The notes: generated by a model not told the origin, from the letters alone. 64,000 bases of DNA from Rhizomys pruinosus (GCA_009823505.1 VZQC01010985.1:1-64000), one strand, 5' to 3'. Positions 9,946-22,126 are shown, counted from the stretch's first letter. A program made the numbers and translations.

Positions 9946-10803
9946 ATACTGGGAAAGAAATCTAGACTTTACTGTGATGTACTCTGTAATCCTGGCCTTC
10001 TTTCCTTCTCCATGCCCTCCCCAACTCTTCCTTTTATCCACTGTGCTCCAAGTGACTCGCTAAGGCTGATAATGGCCTTGTCTCGGGGCCCTCGCTCTTT
10101 CTATGGATGCACATAAGTTTTCTCCCTGACATTATTGCAGGCATATGTCCTCGTTCTAATCCCCCCAGAACGTCTTTGCCTGAAAACACAAGCTAACAGC
10201 CTTTCCTGTTGTGGCATTTTCCACTCTGTTTTAGTTCAATTTTCCAAGCCCATTACACTCTCTGACCTTTCATTATGTGTTTAATTGGCCGTTGTCTTTT
10301 TCCCCTCATAACAATGTACCTTTCACAAGAAGGGAAGTTTGTCTTTCTTTTTTTCTTTTATTTAACGTTTCCCAAAATGTATAAACAAATCTCCACTGGC
10401 CGGACTCTTTAGCACAGGTCGCTTTAAACTTTGAAGCTGTTTTCATTCTCTGCTTTGTGAGAATCCCATAACAGGAGCGTACACTTTTAGGCCACACCTC
10501 ATAGCTGGAATCAAGCCACACCTCTCTGCAGGTTTCTCTGGAGCAGTTTAGAAGCTGTGGGCTGGCCTAACAGCAGGCCCAGATTTATGCCACTAACCAG
10601 GACCCTCCTCCGTGCTTTGTCCTTATGCCATCCTGAACATGATGGGAAACTTCCCGGCACCCCTGAAAGCTTATAAAAAAAATCTGATGTCTTCTTTGTT
10701 CTGGGGACCAGGACTCTTAAAGGGGATTTTCTCAGTTTTTTTTTTTTTCTAAAAGATACCCTGTGAAAGGGCTCCTCTGCTCCCCTCCATTACTCTTATG
10801 ATG
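9946..10803. other. No gene seen; unique sequence
   Basis: No repeat was recognised. 10,020-10,330 is the longest stretch that matches block B almost without differences. It is not simple sequence and looks old and single-copy. A function is possible but not shown. Confidence 0.5.

Positions 10804-10804
<1 letters not shown>

Positions 10805-10853
<49 letters not shown>
10805..10853. repeat. (CT)n microsatellite
   Basis: About 24 perfect CT units. The other copy of this locus (near 2,865-2,905) lacks the array. Confidence 0.97.
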
Positions 10854-10856
<3 letters not shown>

Positions 10857-10900
10857 CTGGGTCATAATTGAAGTTCCTCCGGGTTTAAAATGGAAGCCTG

Positions 10901-11150
10901 GGGGCTGGAGAGATGGCCTAGCGGTTAAGAGCGCCGACTGCTCTTGCAGAGGACCCGGGTTCGATCCCCAGCACCCACATGGCGGCTGAGAACCGTCTGA
11001 AACTCCAATTCCAGGAGAACTCCAGCTCCAGGGGAATCCGACACCCTCTTCTGACCTCCGCGGCATTGCACGACACGGGTGCACAGACCTGCATGCAGAC
11101 AGTACATTCATACACATACAGAAATAAATAAAAAAATTAAAAAAAAAAAA
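10901..11150 (+). mobile_element. Young B2-type SINE with 15 bp target-site duplication
   Basis: A full head, a CpG-rich body and an A-rich tail. The motif taaaatggaagcctg flanks it at 10,886-10,900 and 11,151-11,165. The intact CpGs and perfect duplication suggest a recent insertion. Confidence 0.96.
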
Positions 11151-11277
11151 TAAAATGGAAGCCTGTCCTCTGTAAGCTGCCGTCATGTTTAGATCCCCAT
11201 ATATTGTATTGCTTCTGTCTAATGCTCTCCCTCCTAGCTCAAAACTCAGTCATGGCCTTGTGACCCTTTTAGTCTAA

Positions 11278-11509
11278 TAAAAATATTTTATTTATTATTT
11301 TTATTTTATGTGTAGGAGTATATGGTCTGCATGTAGATAGGCACACCCATGTCCTCCAATGCCCACAGAGGTCAGAAGAGGATGGGGGAATCCCTGGGTA
11401 TTGGAGTTATAGACAGTTGCTTACTGCCATGTGGGTGCTGGGAACTGAACATGGATCCTCTGCAAGAGCTGCCAGTGCTCTTAACATCAGAGCCATCTCT
11501 TCAGTCCCC
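11278..11509 (-). mobile_element. B2-type SINE, antisense
   Basis: A T-rich tail, a reversed body and a reversed head (ccatctcttcagtcccc). Confidence 0.88.
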
Positions 11510-12707
11510 TCTTATTCCAATAAAACTCACTGAAGGGAGTTGTGTGTCAATTTCCTTTTGAACTCACTGTTTCATTAAAACCCCTGCTTGGTCTTCCAAC
11601 CCATTCATAAACTCCAACCGTTCCTGCAATGTTCTTTATAGCAACCTGTCCTCTACATTCCCATCGTTTTGGAGGCTTTCCTCTTATTATTTCTCTTGCT
11701 CAAGGTCTATTACTTTAAAACATTGGATTGTGACATTGACTCTTTAATTAGAAAGGAGATACATTATCAAAAAGTTTCCTTTTTAAGGAGTGGTGGGAGA
11801 TATTTTTCTAACAAGTAGGTCTATAATTTATTACAAAATGTAGCAGATTATTTTTCTGCCAGGAAAGACAGAAAAGAGAAATAAAATGAATCATATATTT
11901 TCTAATTAACCAATCAAAGGAAGCATACCGTTTCATAAATGTGGAGAAAAATTTTGAATGCTAAATTAATGAATGGCGGCAGTCTCTGTGAGGGTTTAGT
12001 ACCTACATGACAGACTGCACTGCACCATAGCTACCAAAAAGAATCCACACATGGCTGTTTCCTTCATCAGTCTACTTTATTTCTTTATTGCTTAATATAG
12101 GTAAATGAATTCCAACCAACACATGGGCCTTTAAAATACATTGGTAAAAAAAACTTTAAAACAGAAAGTAAGCATTCTTGATGTACAAATCCATCTAACG
12201 TTTTTGTATAACAACTGTTGTAGGTTGATTGAATAGACTAGAATACTATCCAACACACACACACACACACACACACACAAATACACAAACACACACAAAA
12301 TTATAAGAAAATAAAGATAGGAGTGATGTAGAAATAAGCCAAAGAATACCAGATATTGCTGACAACCCACCAACAGGAAGATAGAGGAGGTGTGGCAGTC
12401 ACCTTTAGTAAGTCTAGGTTAAAAACAGTCAACTCACCAAGGCCTGGGTTTTCAGAGGGCATGCTGGAGAACTGTATGGAAGAACTTGTATGCTGTATAC
12501 ACAAAGGGTATGGTAATTTATTATGATACCCCTTGGAAATGAATACAGCCATTGAGGCAAAGCCAGAGAGGACCCAGGAAGATACTAGCCTTCTGCCTTC
12601 TTCCAGGTCTCCAGAATGACTTGTTAGTTATTCCACTCATTCTGAGTATGTCTTACAGATGAACTTGGGCAGGAGCTGTGTAAGACAAAAATGCAGCTTG
12701 GCTAAAC
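11510..12707. other. No gene seen; AT-rich unique sequence with a short CA repeat
   Basis: (CA)n lies at 12,254-12,281 and continues impurely to about 12,300. No other element was recognised. Frames of 70-83 codons around the CA tract are low complexity. Confidence 0.55.
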
Positions 12708-12865
12708 TTTTTTTTTTTGTCTTTTCGAGACAGGGTCTCCCTGTAGTCTCAGCTGTCCTGGAACTCACTTTGTAGACCAGGCTGGCCTTGAACTCACAAA
12801 GATCCGCCTGCCTCTGCCTCCTCCTGAGTGCTAGGATTAAAGGCATGTGCTACCATGCCTGGCTT
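12708..12865 (-). mobile_element. B1 SINE, antisense
   Basis: A T-run, then reversed B1: cgagacagggtctccctg, ccaggctggccttgaactca, and an end at taccatgcctggct. Confidence 0.95.
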
Positions 12866-14223
12866 TTTAATTTTTTTCTCTTTTTTGGTGTTTGGCTAAA
12901 TTTTGTATTCATCTCCTCTACTACTTTCTGCATCTTCTATTAGTCACTTCATTTTTCTAGATGACAATACAAAGGCTCTTCTGTAACTGTGTTCATCTTC
13001 TGTGGTTTGTCTATTGGCAGATTTTAAACTTTACAGATGAATAAATGTCATTTATACTATTAGGAGTATGCAAATGTTCACAGCAAGCTAAAGAGTTTGC
13101 ATTTATTTTTCTTCTCAAAGAATCCAATTTACAACCGTGGCGCTCCTTATAATACAGTGTGCCCAACACCAAAGAGATCTGCCTCTTTATTGCATCATTA
13201 AAAAAAAAACAAACTCCTAATAGGTTGTGTTGGCTTTGTGTCTGTGCAGTGGCACATTCAGTAAAAAATTCTAACTGACCTTTCTTAGAAATACAAACGC
13301 ATGGCTTATTTACAAAAGCACAAAGAATCTCCATTTTATATCCCTTCTCTTTATTGAAATCATTCTTTTATTTTTTTTTCTCAGACTCATTCTTACTGCT
13401 CCCCTCTGGTTTCCTGTTTGGTTTTATTTTAGTGGACATCTTTCTGTAGTCTTCCTTCGGTGACCTCTGAAGCTAGCTTTCCTGTTGCTTATGATAATCT
13501 TCATATGCGTGTGTGAAGGCACGTTTGCAGTTTCCACAAGATTTCTTCTGATGGGTTGAGAAAGGTCCATTTCTTGAATGTTTGTATAACTGAAAATATC
13601 TTTGTTTACTTCATCATACTTTCTGCTTTGTTAGTTGCGTGTAAACTATTGTGTTCTGAATATATTTTTTCCTTGAGAACAGGAAATAAATGCTTTCTGC
13701 TCCAGGAGCCAGTGGTGGTAATGTTGGTTCTAACACTCATGTGAACATCGATTCCTTGCGCTGTCCTTTAACTTTGATAACTTTCTTTTTAAGCATCTTC
13801 TCATTCTCTCTGAGCTATGACAAGCCTGTCAGTGTAGGGATATTTTTCCTACTTAATAAGCCTTTTACAATCTGACTATTCATGCCTTGATTCTGATACA
13901 TTTTTCCATGTTAATTTTTCTAACCTTCACTTCCCCTTATCTTTGTTCTGTTTCCCGAGAACTCCCATTAGAGGAAATTCAAGCCATTTGAAATGATTTT
14001 CTTTGTCTCCTGTCATTTTTCTCCCCCATTTTCTTGTTCTCTTTGTGCTTTGAACACTGAGAGCTGTCCTTTGCTTTCTGTAGAGTTTTTATGTTTGCTC
14101 TTTTCCAGATGATATATATTTGATTTGCAAGACTTTTTTCTATAGTGATTGTTTATTTTTCAAAGCATTTTCTTTTGAATTGCACACACAATATCTTTTC
14201 AGACATCTCAGAAACCAGTGGTT
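12866..14223. other. No gene seen; AT-rich unique sequence
   Basis: No repeat was recognised. The longest frames (107 codons on minus at 13,011-13,334, 87 codons on plus at 14,120-14,383) are not preserved in the paired block and show no domain. Confidence 0.5.
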
Positions 14224-14468
14224 GCATGGTTCACTAATATTGAGTTTAACTTGGTTAATCAGAAATGAAGGCTTTTACTCACTATTTTTGTTTTTCAACT
14301 GGAAAACCGAACCCAGTGCTACATGGTTCTTTCTTGTCCATCATCCAGCACACAGACAAGAAGCCCCTTCTCATCTTAATTGATTTAGAATTCTGCTTAC
14401 TTTTCATCCCTTTTTAAGCTCATGAAAAGATTCCATGGAAATTCACTTTATAATAATTGTAGAATGAT

Positions 14469-14755
14469 GGGGCTGGAGAGATAGCCTAGCGGTTAAGAGC
14501 ACCGACTGCTCTTGCAGAGGACCCGGGTTAGATCCCCAGCACCCACATGGTGGCTGAGAACCGTCCGCAACTCCAATTCCAGGAGAACTCCAGTTCCAGG
14601 GGAATCCGAGACTCTCTTCTGACCTCCGTGGCATTGCACGACACGGGTGCACCATGTCGTGCAATGTATGTATTTATTTCTGTATGTGTATGAATGTAGT
14701 GCAGACACTACATTCATACACATACAGAAATAAATAAAAATTAAAAAAATCTTTA
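14469..14755 (+). mobile_element. B2-type SINE with fold-back 3' half, second copy
   Basis: Same chimeric structure as 246-572. Here the first hairpin has one mismatch (ccatgtcgtgcaatg) and only one direct tail follows the fold-back. Confidence 0.85.
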
Positions 14756-14934
14756 AAAATAATCGTGGATTGCTTTGTTGTATGTATGAAAAATCATTGT
14801 ATATCTGGCATATTAACCCTTGCACGCTGCTGGTAAGAATATAAATTAATTCGGCCACTCTGAAAATCAGTATGAAGTTCCTCAAAAACACTAAAAATAG
14901 AACTATCATTGACCCAGCTATGCCATTTTTTCTT

Positions 14935-15137
14935 CATTTTTTTATGTATATGAATGCATGTCTATAAGTACACCTGTGTTGTGCTGTGCCTTGGAGGTCA
15001 GAAGAGGGTGTCAGATCCCATGGAACTGGAGTTACAGATGGTTGTAAGCCACTGTGTGGATGCTGGGAATCAAACACAGATCATCTGCAAGAGCAGTCAG
15101 TGCTCTCAACCCCTGGTCCATCTCTCTAGCTCCCAGC
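14935..15137 (-). mobile_element. B2-type SINE, antisense, inside L1
   Basis: Second copy of the element at 740-950. Confidence 0.85.
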
Positions 15138-15309
15138 CATACCATTTCTGTGCAAATGGCAAAAGAATCTTAGTTGGCACAACACAGAGACACATTCACA
15201 TCCACATTTATTGCAGTACTATTAACAATAGCCAAGCTATGGAATTGACTTACAGCCCATCAACAGACGAATGAGCATATAAAATGTGACTGCTCTCTCT
15301 CTCGCCTCC

Positions 15310-15595
15310 TCTCCTATATATATATATTTTTGTTTAATTTTATTTAATTTATGTATGTGTAAAAATGAATGTATCTGTCTGCATGCAGGTTTTGTTGCAC
15401 CCCTGTCGTGCAAATGCCGCGGAGGTACAGAAGAAGGTGTCGGATTCTCCCGGAACTGCAGTTTTTTCCGGGAATTGGGAGTTCCAGACAGTTTCTCCAG
15501 CCGCCAGAAGGGGTGCTGGGATCGAACCAGGGTCCGCTGTAAGAGCGGTTGGCGCTCTTAACCGCTAGGCAGAGGCCATCTCTCCAGCCATAATT
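15310..15595 (-). mobile_element. B2-type SINE, antisense, with dense indels
   Basis: Clearly a B2, with the reversed head ending ccatctctccagcc, but peppered with single-base insertions and a repeated piece near the head. CpG sites are intact, which would normally mean a young element. The damage therefore looks like sequencing noise rather than age. Confidence 0.85.
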
Positions 15596-15930
15596 ATATA
15601 TATAGATATTAATATACATATATAAACTATATAGTTCATTAAAAATTATGTGACTGGCCAAAGAAATGCACCTAGAGTTTACCATATGAAGAAAAACAAC
15701 TAAACCCAGAAAGACAAATATCACCAGATTTCATTCATTTGTAGAGTCTAGATTTTTCAGAGATGTAGCAAGAAGGAGGAGGAAGTGGGAAGAGGATAAG
15801 AAAGAGATGGGAAAGGGGAGAGAGGAAGGTAAAGCCAACTAAAGTATATAATATAGTTGAATGAATTCATGAAGCCCAATGCTATGCACAATGGAAATAC
15901 ATCAATAAAGAATTGTTAAGAGAAAGAATC

Positions 15931-16690
15931 ATATTATCTGCAAATATGAACAGCATCAGGTTGGTAGTGATTAGATATCAGATGTAACTTACACTTAAGA
16001 AAAAGCAAGGTCTCATCATTTTGTCTCTTGGCAATCATCTAGACTGTCATCCAAAAGCACAGTGTTTTAATTTTCTAGTGAATTAACATAAGCGAATGGT
16101 GCAACTGCTCTAAGTAATTTTTACAGCCTTCTAGGGTAATCACTAATAATCCACTAAATAATCCCATAATGTAAATCTTGTAAATCTCGCTCATGGGTAC
16201 GTTCTAGAAAAGTGTTCATTTAAGTCAGCTTTGGAAAGAGCAGCAGTTACAGTTTCACTCTTGTTTGGGGAGTCTTGAGAATTTCTACTTTAAAGAAATT
16301 CATTGATTAATCACTCCCAGAATATTCTTTATTGTCTTCACTAGAATATCTGTTTGAGCAGTTTCTGATCAAAATCAATTAGCACAGTCCTGGGTCAAGT
16401 ATTTACATACAATGAAGTCAAACACAGTTTCTATTTTTAGGATACACATATCTAAATTTGATGCATCAAGGTAGTTGGAGTCTGGATCCTGGGTCTTCGG
16501 TAGCTGCAGTGGGATAGTGAAAGCAACATTCTGATTAGAGTGGATACAAACAGAAATGCTGGGAGGACATTACAGATGGAAAAATATAGGCAGTGTGCGT
16601 AAGGAGTTTGTTCTGTGGGAAGACGGTGAAACAGGTGGTTTCTGGTGGCAAATGTGATTTCCACAGACAGGTTTTTCAGTGCCAGTTATT
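15931..16690. other. No gene seen; unique sequence
   Basis: No repeat was recognised in this AT-rich stretch. The 70-codon minus frame at 16,452-16,664 has no recognisable domain. Confidence 0.5.
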
Positions 16691-16694
16691 AAAA

Positions 16695-18375
16695 TATGGT
16701 GTCACTAATGGAGAAAAAAAAAAGCAAAGGAAGGACTGACCCAGCATGTGGCATGGGAACAATGACAGGAGAATACTTTATCTATTTTAAAAAATTTTTT
16801 ATTTATTTTTGTATGTGTATGAATGTACTGTCTGTATGTAGGTCTGTGCACCCGTGTCGTGCAATGCCGCAGAGGTCAGAAAAGGGTCTCGGATTCCCCT
16901 GGAACTGGAGTTCTCCTGGAATTGGAGTTACAGACGGTTCTTAGCCACCATGTGGGTGCTGGGGAAAGAACCCAGGTCCTCTGTAAGAGCAGTCGGTGTT
17001 CTTAACCGCTAGGCTATCTCTCCAGCGCCACTTTATCCATTTTTATGGGGGAGGATGGCAACATTCTGTGAGGTGAAGTGACTAAGGGGAATAATGAAGT
17101 AGGAAGGGTTAAATGGAGCAGGGAATGGGGTGGGAAGACAGAGAGAGGGGTGTGTGGAGGGAAGGATAAGTAGTGAGAGAAGTCTTTAAAAAAACCCACC
17201 ACGATAGAAACTTCTTAAAGAATATGCATATTCGTTATAAAAAAAGATTAAAAGGAGTTACTTTATAACAGGGGGATGTCATCTCTACTAGACAAAATTG
17301 GCTAGCAAAGGAAAAGTCCAATTGCAGGAATGGACTCCATCTTTAGAAGCTGTTGGCAGAGGTCCCATAGACCCTGAAACAATACTAGCTGTTGCCCTTG
17401 CTCTTGGTCCCCACCAGTACTGGATGGTAAGACTCTATTGTTGAAGAGACTACATATATGAGCTGTAAAACAAACAAGGAGATGTCAAGGTGGTGCTGAC
17501 TTCAAAGCTCATTTCTACTGGCTACCTTTCATAGAGCCAGGAGGTGGTATGCATGCTAAGGGAAGACAAAAATTAATCAGCAGTAGTAGTGGAACCTGGG
17601 AATTGGCCTGGGAAGATATGCCCATTGGTGCAATAGTGACACAGATATTATAGAAGTAACCAACCACTTGGTAATTGGCTTTAAGGTCTGGTTAATAAGA
17701 TGAAGCTCACACCTTATTTTGATATCAGGCTTAAGAACCCGAGGCTAGACAGGTCGCAGGCCATAAGGGAGTATCTAATGTATTTCCAACTTCTCACCAG
17801 AGAAGCTTCCTGTGCTGCAGATGGTGATTAACACGGAAACCCACAACTGGCCAACGTGCACAGAACAAGAGGCTGCAGAGTGCTTATTCCTGAATAGGAT
17901 ACTTATATCAAGCTTCTACCTCTTAAGACGAAGGGATCATTGCAGAAGAGGGGGCAGAAACATTGTAAGAGCCAGAAGCCGTGGATGACCACAGGGAAAC
18001 AGTTTTCCAAATATCTGGCAATTACTTATATGAACTCACAGCAATGGAGAGAGCATGCATAAGTCCCAGGTAGCCTCAAGCCAGACGAAATCCAAGCGTG
18101 GGCATAGGGAGGTGAATAAGAAACCCCTGGGCCTACCTGAGGAACTATTGGCAACGGATGGGTGTTGAGGAGGGGAGAGGCATTTTCATTTAAGGGTGAG
18201 ACTCTTGGTAGGTTGACCAGGCCCCAGTGGATGGACCCACACCAAAGGTTATTAGGGGACATATATGTCAGAGTACATAAAAATTGGGGCAGGGGGAGTA
18301 GGGGGTGCGGATGAGGAAGGGAATCTAAATAAAATATGTTGTGTGACATTCACAAAAAAAAAACAATAAATATTT
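16695..18375 (+). mobile_element. L1 (Lx-type) 3' UTR, sense, split by a B2
   Basis: Rodent L1 3'-UTR phrases appear in order: actatatgagctgtaaaac-like text near 17,450, 'gaactattggcaacggatgg' near 18,145, a 'gccccagtggatgga' stretch near 18,220, and an A-rich end with AATAAA near 18,330 and again at 18,365. No ORF2 sequence was found upstream, so the copy is 5'-truncated. Confidence 0.72.
16792..17030 (-). mobile_element. B2-type SINE, antisense, inside the L1 3' UTR
   Basis: The flanks 'actttatctatttta' and 'actttatccattttta' form an imperfect target duplication. Confidence 0.88.
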
Positions 18376-19149
18376 AAGAAAACGAACACAGCTGATATAT
18401 CCATGAGTTCAGTTCACACCTAGGAATACATAGCAAAATAAGCTGAGTCAAACAATAGGGTTCCTGGTGTCTGGGAGATGAGCCCATAAGATGTGATTCA
18501 AATAACCCCCTCGCCCCCATATTCAGCAGTTCAGTCCTTTCTCTGTGAGGTGTGGACCAAAAAGCTTAGGTCACACTGTGTGACTGGTGCCTAACATCTA
18601 GATATCCTCCTTTATTGATTAGAGGAGTGTTAGAAACCAGAGGAGCCACAGCTATGCCAACTTCATCTTATTCCCATAAGAACTATGACTTGTGTGCTTT
18701 CTAGATGAAAAGCTACCCACCCCATTTCAAAACAGAGGGGAACCGTGAAGCTCCCATGGGCAGGACCTGCCTTTAATCACATTTCAGAAATGTAGTTTAT
18801 TAATCATCTGGGGCAAACATGCTACATTTTTCCTAATATATACAGTAAGGGCCATAAATTTCCAGCAAGCTTGATGCATTGCTTTTCTTAGGGGTTTAAA
18901 ACCAACTTTAGTGAGTAAAGTTGTGACACACTAACTGTACATTCTTAAAGTCTGAAATCTGACTACTGGGTATAGGAATGCCCAACAGATAAAATTCTAT
19001 GTCTTGTTGTAAGTATTTCTATGTTCCTTGAAAAATTCTTCCCACTTCCATTTTCCATACCTCCAATGCTACCATAATCCTGATGAACTTTTTGTATTAA
19101 TAGATTGAATGTTACAGAATTGTATGAAGTAGAATTATGAGGTACACAG
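18376..19149. other. No gene seen; unique sequence
   Basis: No repeat or convincing frame was recognised. Confidence 0.5.
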
Positions 19150-19151
19150 TT

Positions 19152-19335
19152 CTTTGTGTTTGTGTTTGTGCTTGTGTGTATGTGTGTATCTGTGTGTGTA
19201 TCTGTGTGTATGTGTCTATGTGTATCTGAGTGTATGTGTGTGTCTATGTGTTTGTATATGTGTGTGTGTATGCTTGTATTTGAGCCTCTGTGTATCTGTG
19301 TGTTTGTGTATATCCATGGGAATATGTATGTATGG

Positions 19336-19378
<43 letters not shown>

Positions 19379-19381
19379 TGA
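19152..19381. repeat. (TG)n-rich compound microsatellite
   Basis: Imperfect TGTG/TATG/TCTG repeats lead into a pure (TG)n run at about 19,341-19,374. The Cys/Val/Leu-rich and His/Thr-rich frames on the two strands come from this repeat alone. Confidence 0.95.
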
Positions 19382-19435
19382 AGGAGAGGAGGACAAGGAG
19401 ACAATTATGGGTTCTACGCATCATGATTTCTTTCA

Positions 19436-20046
19436 TTTTTATAGTCTTTTATTGACAATTTCATACATGTACTTAGCACACTTTGATTTTTCGCTCCTGC
19501 ACATCCTCTTTGATTGCCCTTGACTCCAACACCTCTACCAATCCCTTTCCCAGATTCATGATTTTTGGTTTTGTTTTGTGACCCATATAGTATAACCAGG
19601 GCATTCTGTGTGACATTGAGGTGGAGCTACTCTTTAGAGCCTGGTGGCATGACCAGAAGGTACATAGCTGAAAGCAATACCCCCCCTTGCCCTTTAGTCT
19701 GTAATTATCAAAGAGTTCAGCAGTGAGGGTCGAGACCCCTGAGCCCCTCCTCCCTCCACAGCTGACTGTTGATGGGCCCTGCCTTGTGCAGACTCTGTGG
19801 GCAGCTGAGCTTTGGCACAATTATTTGGAGACTCATCCATGTTATATGCATAAGCATTTCATTTCTTTTATTGCCGAGTTATCATCCATTGTCTGGGCAT
19901 AGCAAATTTGTTAAGCACTGACCTGATAGACCTTTCAATTGTTTTCTAGTTTCAGATTATTTCATACAAAGTTACTTTTGTATTGTGTTCATTCACAAAC
20001 TTTTTTTACAAACTTTTTTTATGGAAATATGTTTTTATGGTGAAAA
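19436..20046 (-). mobile_element. L1 3'-UTR fragment, antisense, with unresolved right part
   Basis: It starts with 'tcttttattgacaatttcat', a reversed L1 3' end, and continues with the 'agtataaccagggcattctg' stretch seen in related L1 3' UTRs. The part after about 19,830 may be more L1 or another old element. I cannot tell. Confidence 0.6.
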
Positions 20047-20195
20047 TGGGGCTGGAAAGATGGCTCAGTGGTTAAAAGCACTGGCTGCTCCTACAGAGGT
20101 CCTGAGTTCTGTACCCAGCACCCACATGGCAGCAGAAAACTGTCCATAACTCCAGTTCCAAAGGATCTTATTTTAAAACTAAAAATAAAAGGTGG
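20047..20195 (+). mobile_element. B2-type SINE, 3'-truncated
   Basis: The head and body run to 'ccataactccagttccaaag', then directly into an A-rich end. Confidence 0.88.
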
Positions 20196-20254
20196 AAAGT
20201 AACATAGCCCCCAAAGTGGCATACCCTGTAATATGTAAATGCATGTTTCACTTT

Positions 20255-20670
20255 AAAAACTCATTTATTGACTGTGCTGTTTGACAGTTTCATATGAGTA
20301 TTCAGTGTATTCTAATCCAGTCTCCCCACATCCTCCTTTATCTTCCTATCATCCATATCAAATCTCTACATCCCTATCAGTTCCATTCTAAGTTTCACAG
20401 ATTTTAGTTTGGGTTTTGATCCATTTAGTATAACCAAAGCCATCTGTGTAACCACCAGAGTAGAAGTGTTGATGGGGTCATTGCTGGGGGCTACATGTAG
20501 CAACCACAAATAGTGAAGCAGTCAAGGATAGAGCAGAGCATGTGTTCACTCTTAAAGAAAGCTCCAGTATTCCAAATTTGCTGCACTGTTTTGTAGCAGG
20601 AATCTATGCATGCTCCAGCTCTGTCTCACTGATGCTTTATATAGCCAGCTTTCAAACTCTAGGTGTTCTG
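20255..20670 (-). mobile_element. L1 3'-UTR fragment, antisense
   Basis: Reversed L1 3' end with 'gacagtttcatatgagtatt' and 'agtataaccaaagccatctg'. The same order of landmarks occurs at 19,436, so both belong to one L1 subfamily. Confidence 0.6.
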
Positions 20671-20870
20671 AGGCTGGAGTGATAGTGCACTGGTTAAGAG
20701 CAAGTACTGTTCTTATGGAGGACTGGAGTTTGATTCCCAACACTCAGGTTGGGCGATTCACAACCTCCTATAACCCCAGCTCCCGGAGGATGTAACACCT
20801 CTGGCCACCTACACTGACACATACATACAGACACACAGACACATATACATGTACATATAAATTTAAATAT
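20671..20870 (+). mobile_element. B2-type SINE, diverged
   Basis: The head aggctggagtgatagtgcac, the body, and a CA/TA-rich tail. Confidence 0.85.
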
Positions 20871-21277
20871 CTAGGTATTCTAGGAAAGGTACAGTAGTAT
20901 TTAACAGTTTTACTTTGCAGTTTCCCATGACTAATGGCATGCATCAGTTGTAAAACCCTAATTATATATTTTGACATCATTATAATGATACTATTTTAAA
21001 TTTTTTGTTAGACTCTAGAGCATACAAATGTTATTTATTTCTATGTACTTATCTTGTACAAGCTTTAAATGTATATGGAGTTTTAGGAGATATTTTTCTA
21101 GATTTGTAAAATTTTCTATACAGATATTTGCACTTGCGAGCAAGGCATAGTATGATAAATTTGGTGTACTTTTCAATAAATGCCAATTGGACCAAGTTTG
21201 TCATATAAGTTTTTACTCCTGAATGTCTGTGTAACTACTATATCAATTGTTGACAAAAGTGTGGGCAAATATTTGGT
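20871..21277. other. No gene seen; AT-rich unique sequence
   Basis: Nothing was recognised. Confidence 0.5.
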
Positions 21278-21465
21278 TTTAAGGCTAGTGAGTTAGATCA
21301 CCTGATAAAGGTGCTTGCCGCCAAGCCTGAAGAACTGAATTCAATCCTTAGAACTCCCATGGTAGAAGGAGAGAATTAACTCCTAAAATCTGCCCTGTGA
21401 CACCACCCATGATGTACTGACAAATGCAGAGACATGCCACTCCCAAATGAATACATACATGTCCA
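21278..21465 (+). mobile_element. RSINE1/B4-class SINE
   Basis: The tRNA-like start (aaggctagtgagttagatca) is followed by the 'gccgccaagcctgaagaact' and 'catggtagaaggagagaa' landmarks. The copy is old and has many substitutions. Confidence 0.7.
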
Positions 21466-21734
21466 AATGGGTATGGCTGTGCATTTATCTATTTCCCTGC
21501 ATTTCTATTGCTTTGGTCTTCATGATCTGTTGTCAGTTAGATAAACATGTAGGGTTCATGTTCACCCTGTTCAGTTTTCACTGTGACTATTTTATCATCA
21601 ACAAACGGCCCTTTGTTTTTAGACAAATTCTTTCTTCCAAAATCTATATCATCTGCCAAACTTTTCCAGACTTTTAGTTTTTAATTTTTCTGCCTCTGTT
21701 AATTATGGTGGGTTTATTTTTTTAATGTTTTAAA

Positions 21735-21976
21735 TTTTTTTAAATTTTATTTATTTTCTATGTGTATGAATGTATTGTCTGCATGTAGATTTGTGCACCC
21801 GTGTCATGCAATGCCTCGGAGGTCAGAAGAGGGTCTCAAATTCCCCTGGAACTGGAGTTCTCCTGGAATTGGAGTTACATATGGTTCTTAGCCACCATGT
21901 GGGTGCTGGGGATAGAACTAGGGTCCTCTGCAGGAGCAGTCAGTGCTCTTAACTACTAGGCTATCTCTCCAGCCCC
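21735..21976 (-). mobile_element. B2-type SINE, antisense
   Basis: An almost complete young-looking B2: T-rich tail, body and reversed head (ctatctctccagcccc). Confidence 0.92.
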
Positions 21977-22126
21977 AGTTTTTAATTTTTTTAACTTCTT
22001 TGTTCTACACCAGTCTCTGCCTTCAGTTTAGAATATTTACATTTAATATGACTATTTTATATTTTGTTTAATTAAATTGTTTTCAGGTAGTAATTATTTC
22101 ATTTGTACTTTTTATCAATTATTTTT

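Larger units (their letters stand above)
9083..14223. repeat. Duplicated block B, second (cleaner) copy
   Basis: Partner of 1,104-6,608. SINEs here keep intact target duplications and tails. Some noise remains, for example 9,335-9,410 and 10,320-10,700. No gene was recognised. Confidence 0.93.
14224..15291. repeat. Duplicated block A, second copy
   Basis: Partner of 1-1,103. It is shorter because it lacks the extra SINE tail repeat. To the right it continues naturally into more of the same L1 (15,640-15,930), so this is the more native-looking context. Confidence 0.93.
14770..15930 (+). mobile_element. Old L1: ORF2 C-terminal end and 3' UTR, interrupted by two B2s
   Basis: ORF2-type sequence lies at about 14,820-14,930 and 15,140-15,290. 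From about 15,640 the sequence matches a typical L1 end and 3' UTR, with a purine-rich GGAAG tract and a terminal AATAAA near 15,904. It is heavily mutated and has no coding capacity. Confidence 0.7.

Noticed and set aside
10749..11186. 145-codon minus frame and many 60-80 codon frames sharing VQCRGGQKRVSDSPGTGV-like text
   Set aside because: The same peptide recurs at about twenty places because it is the antisense translation of B2 SINEs. It is not a gene family.
19154..19523. Cys/Val-rich and His/Thr-rich frames
   Set aside because: Translations of the (TG)n/(CA)n microsatellite.
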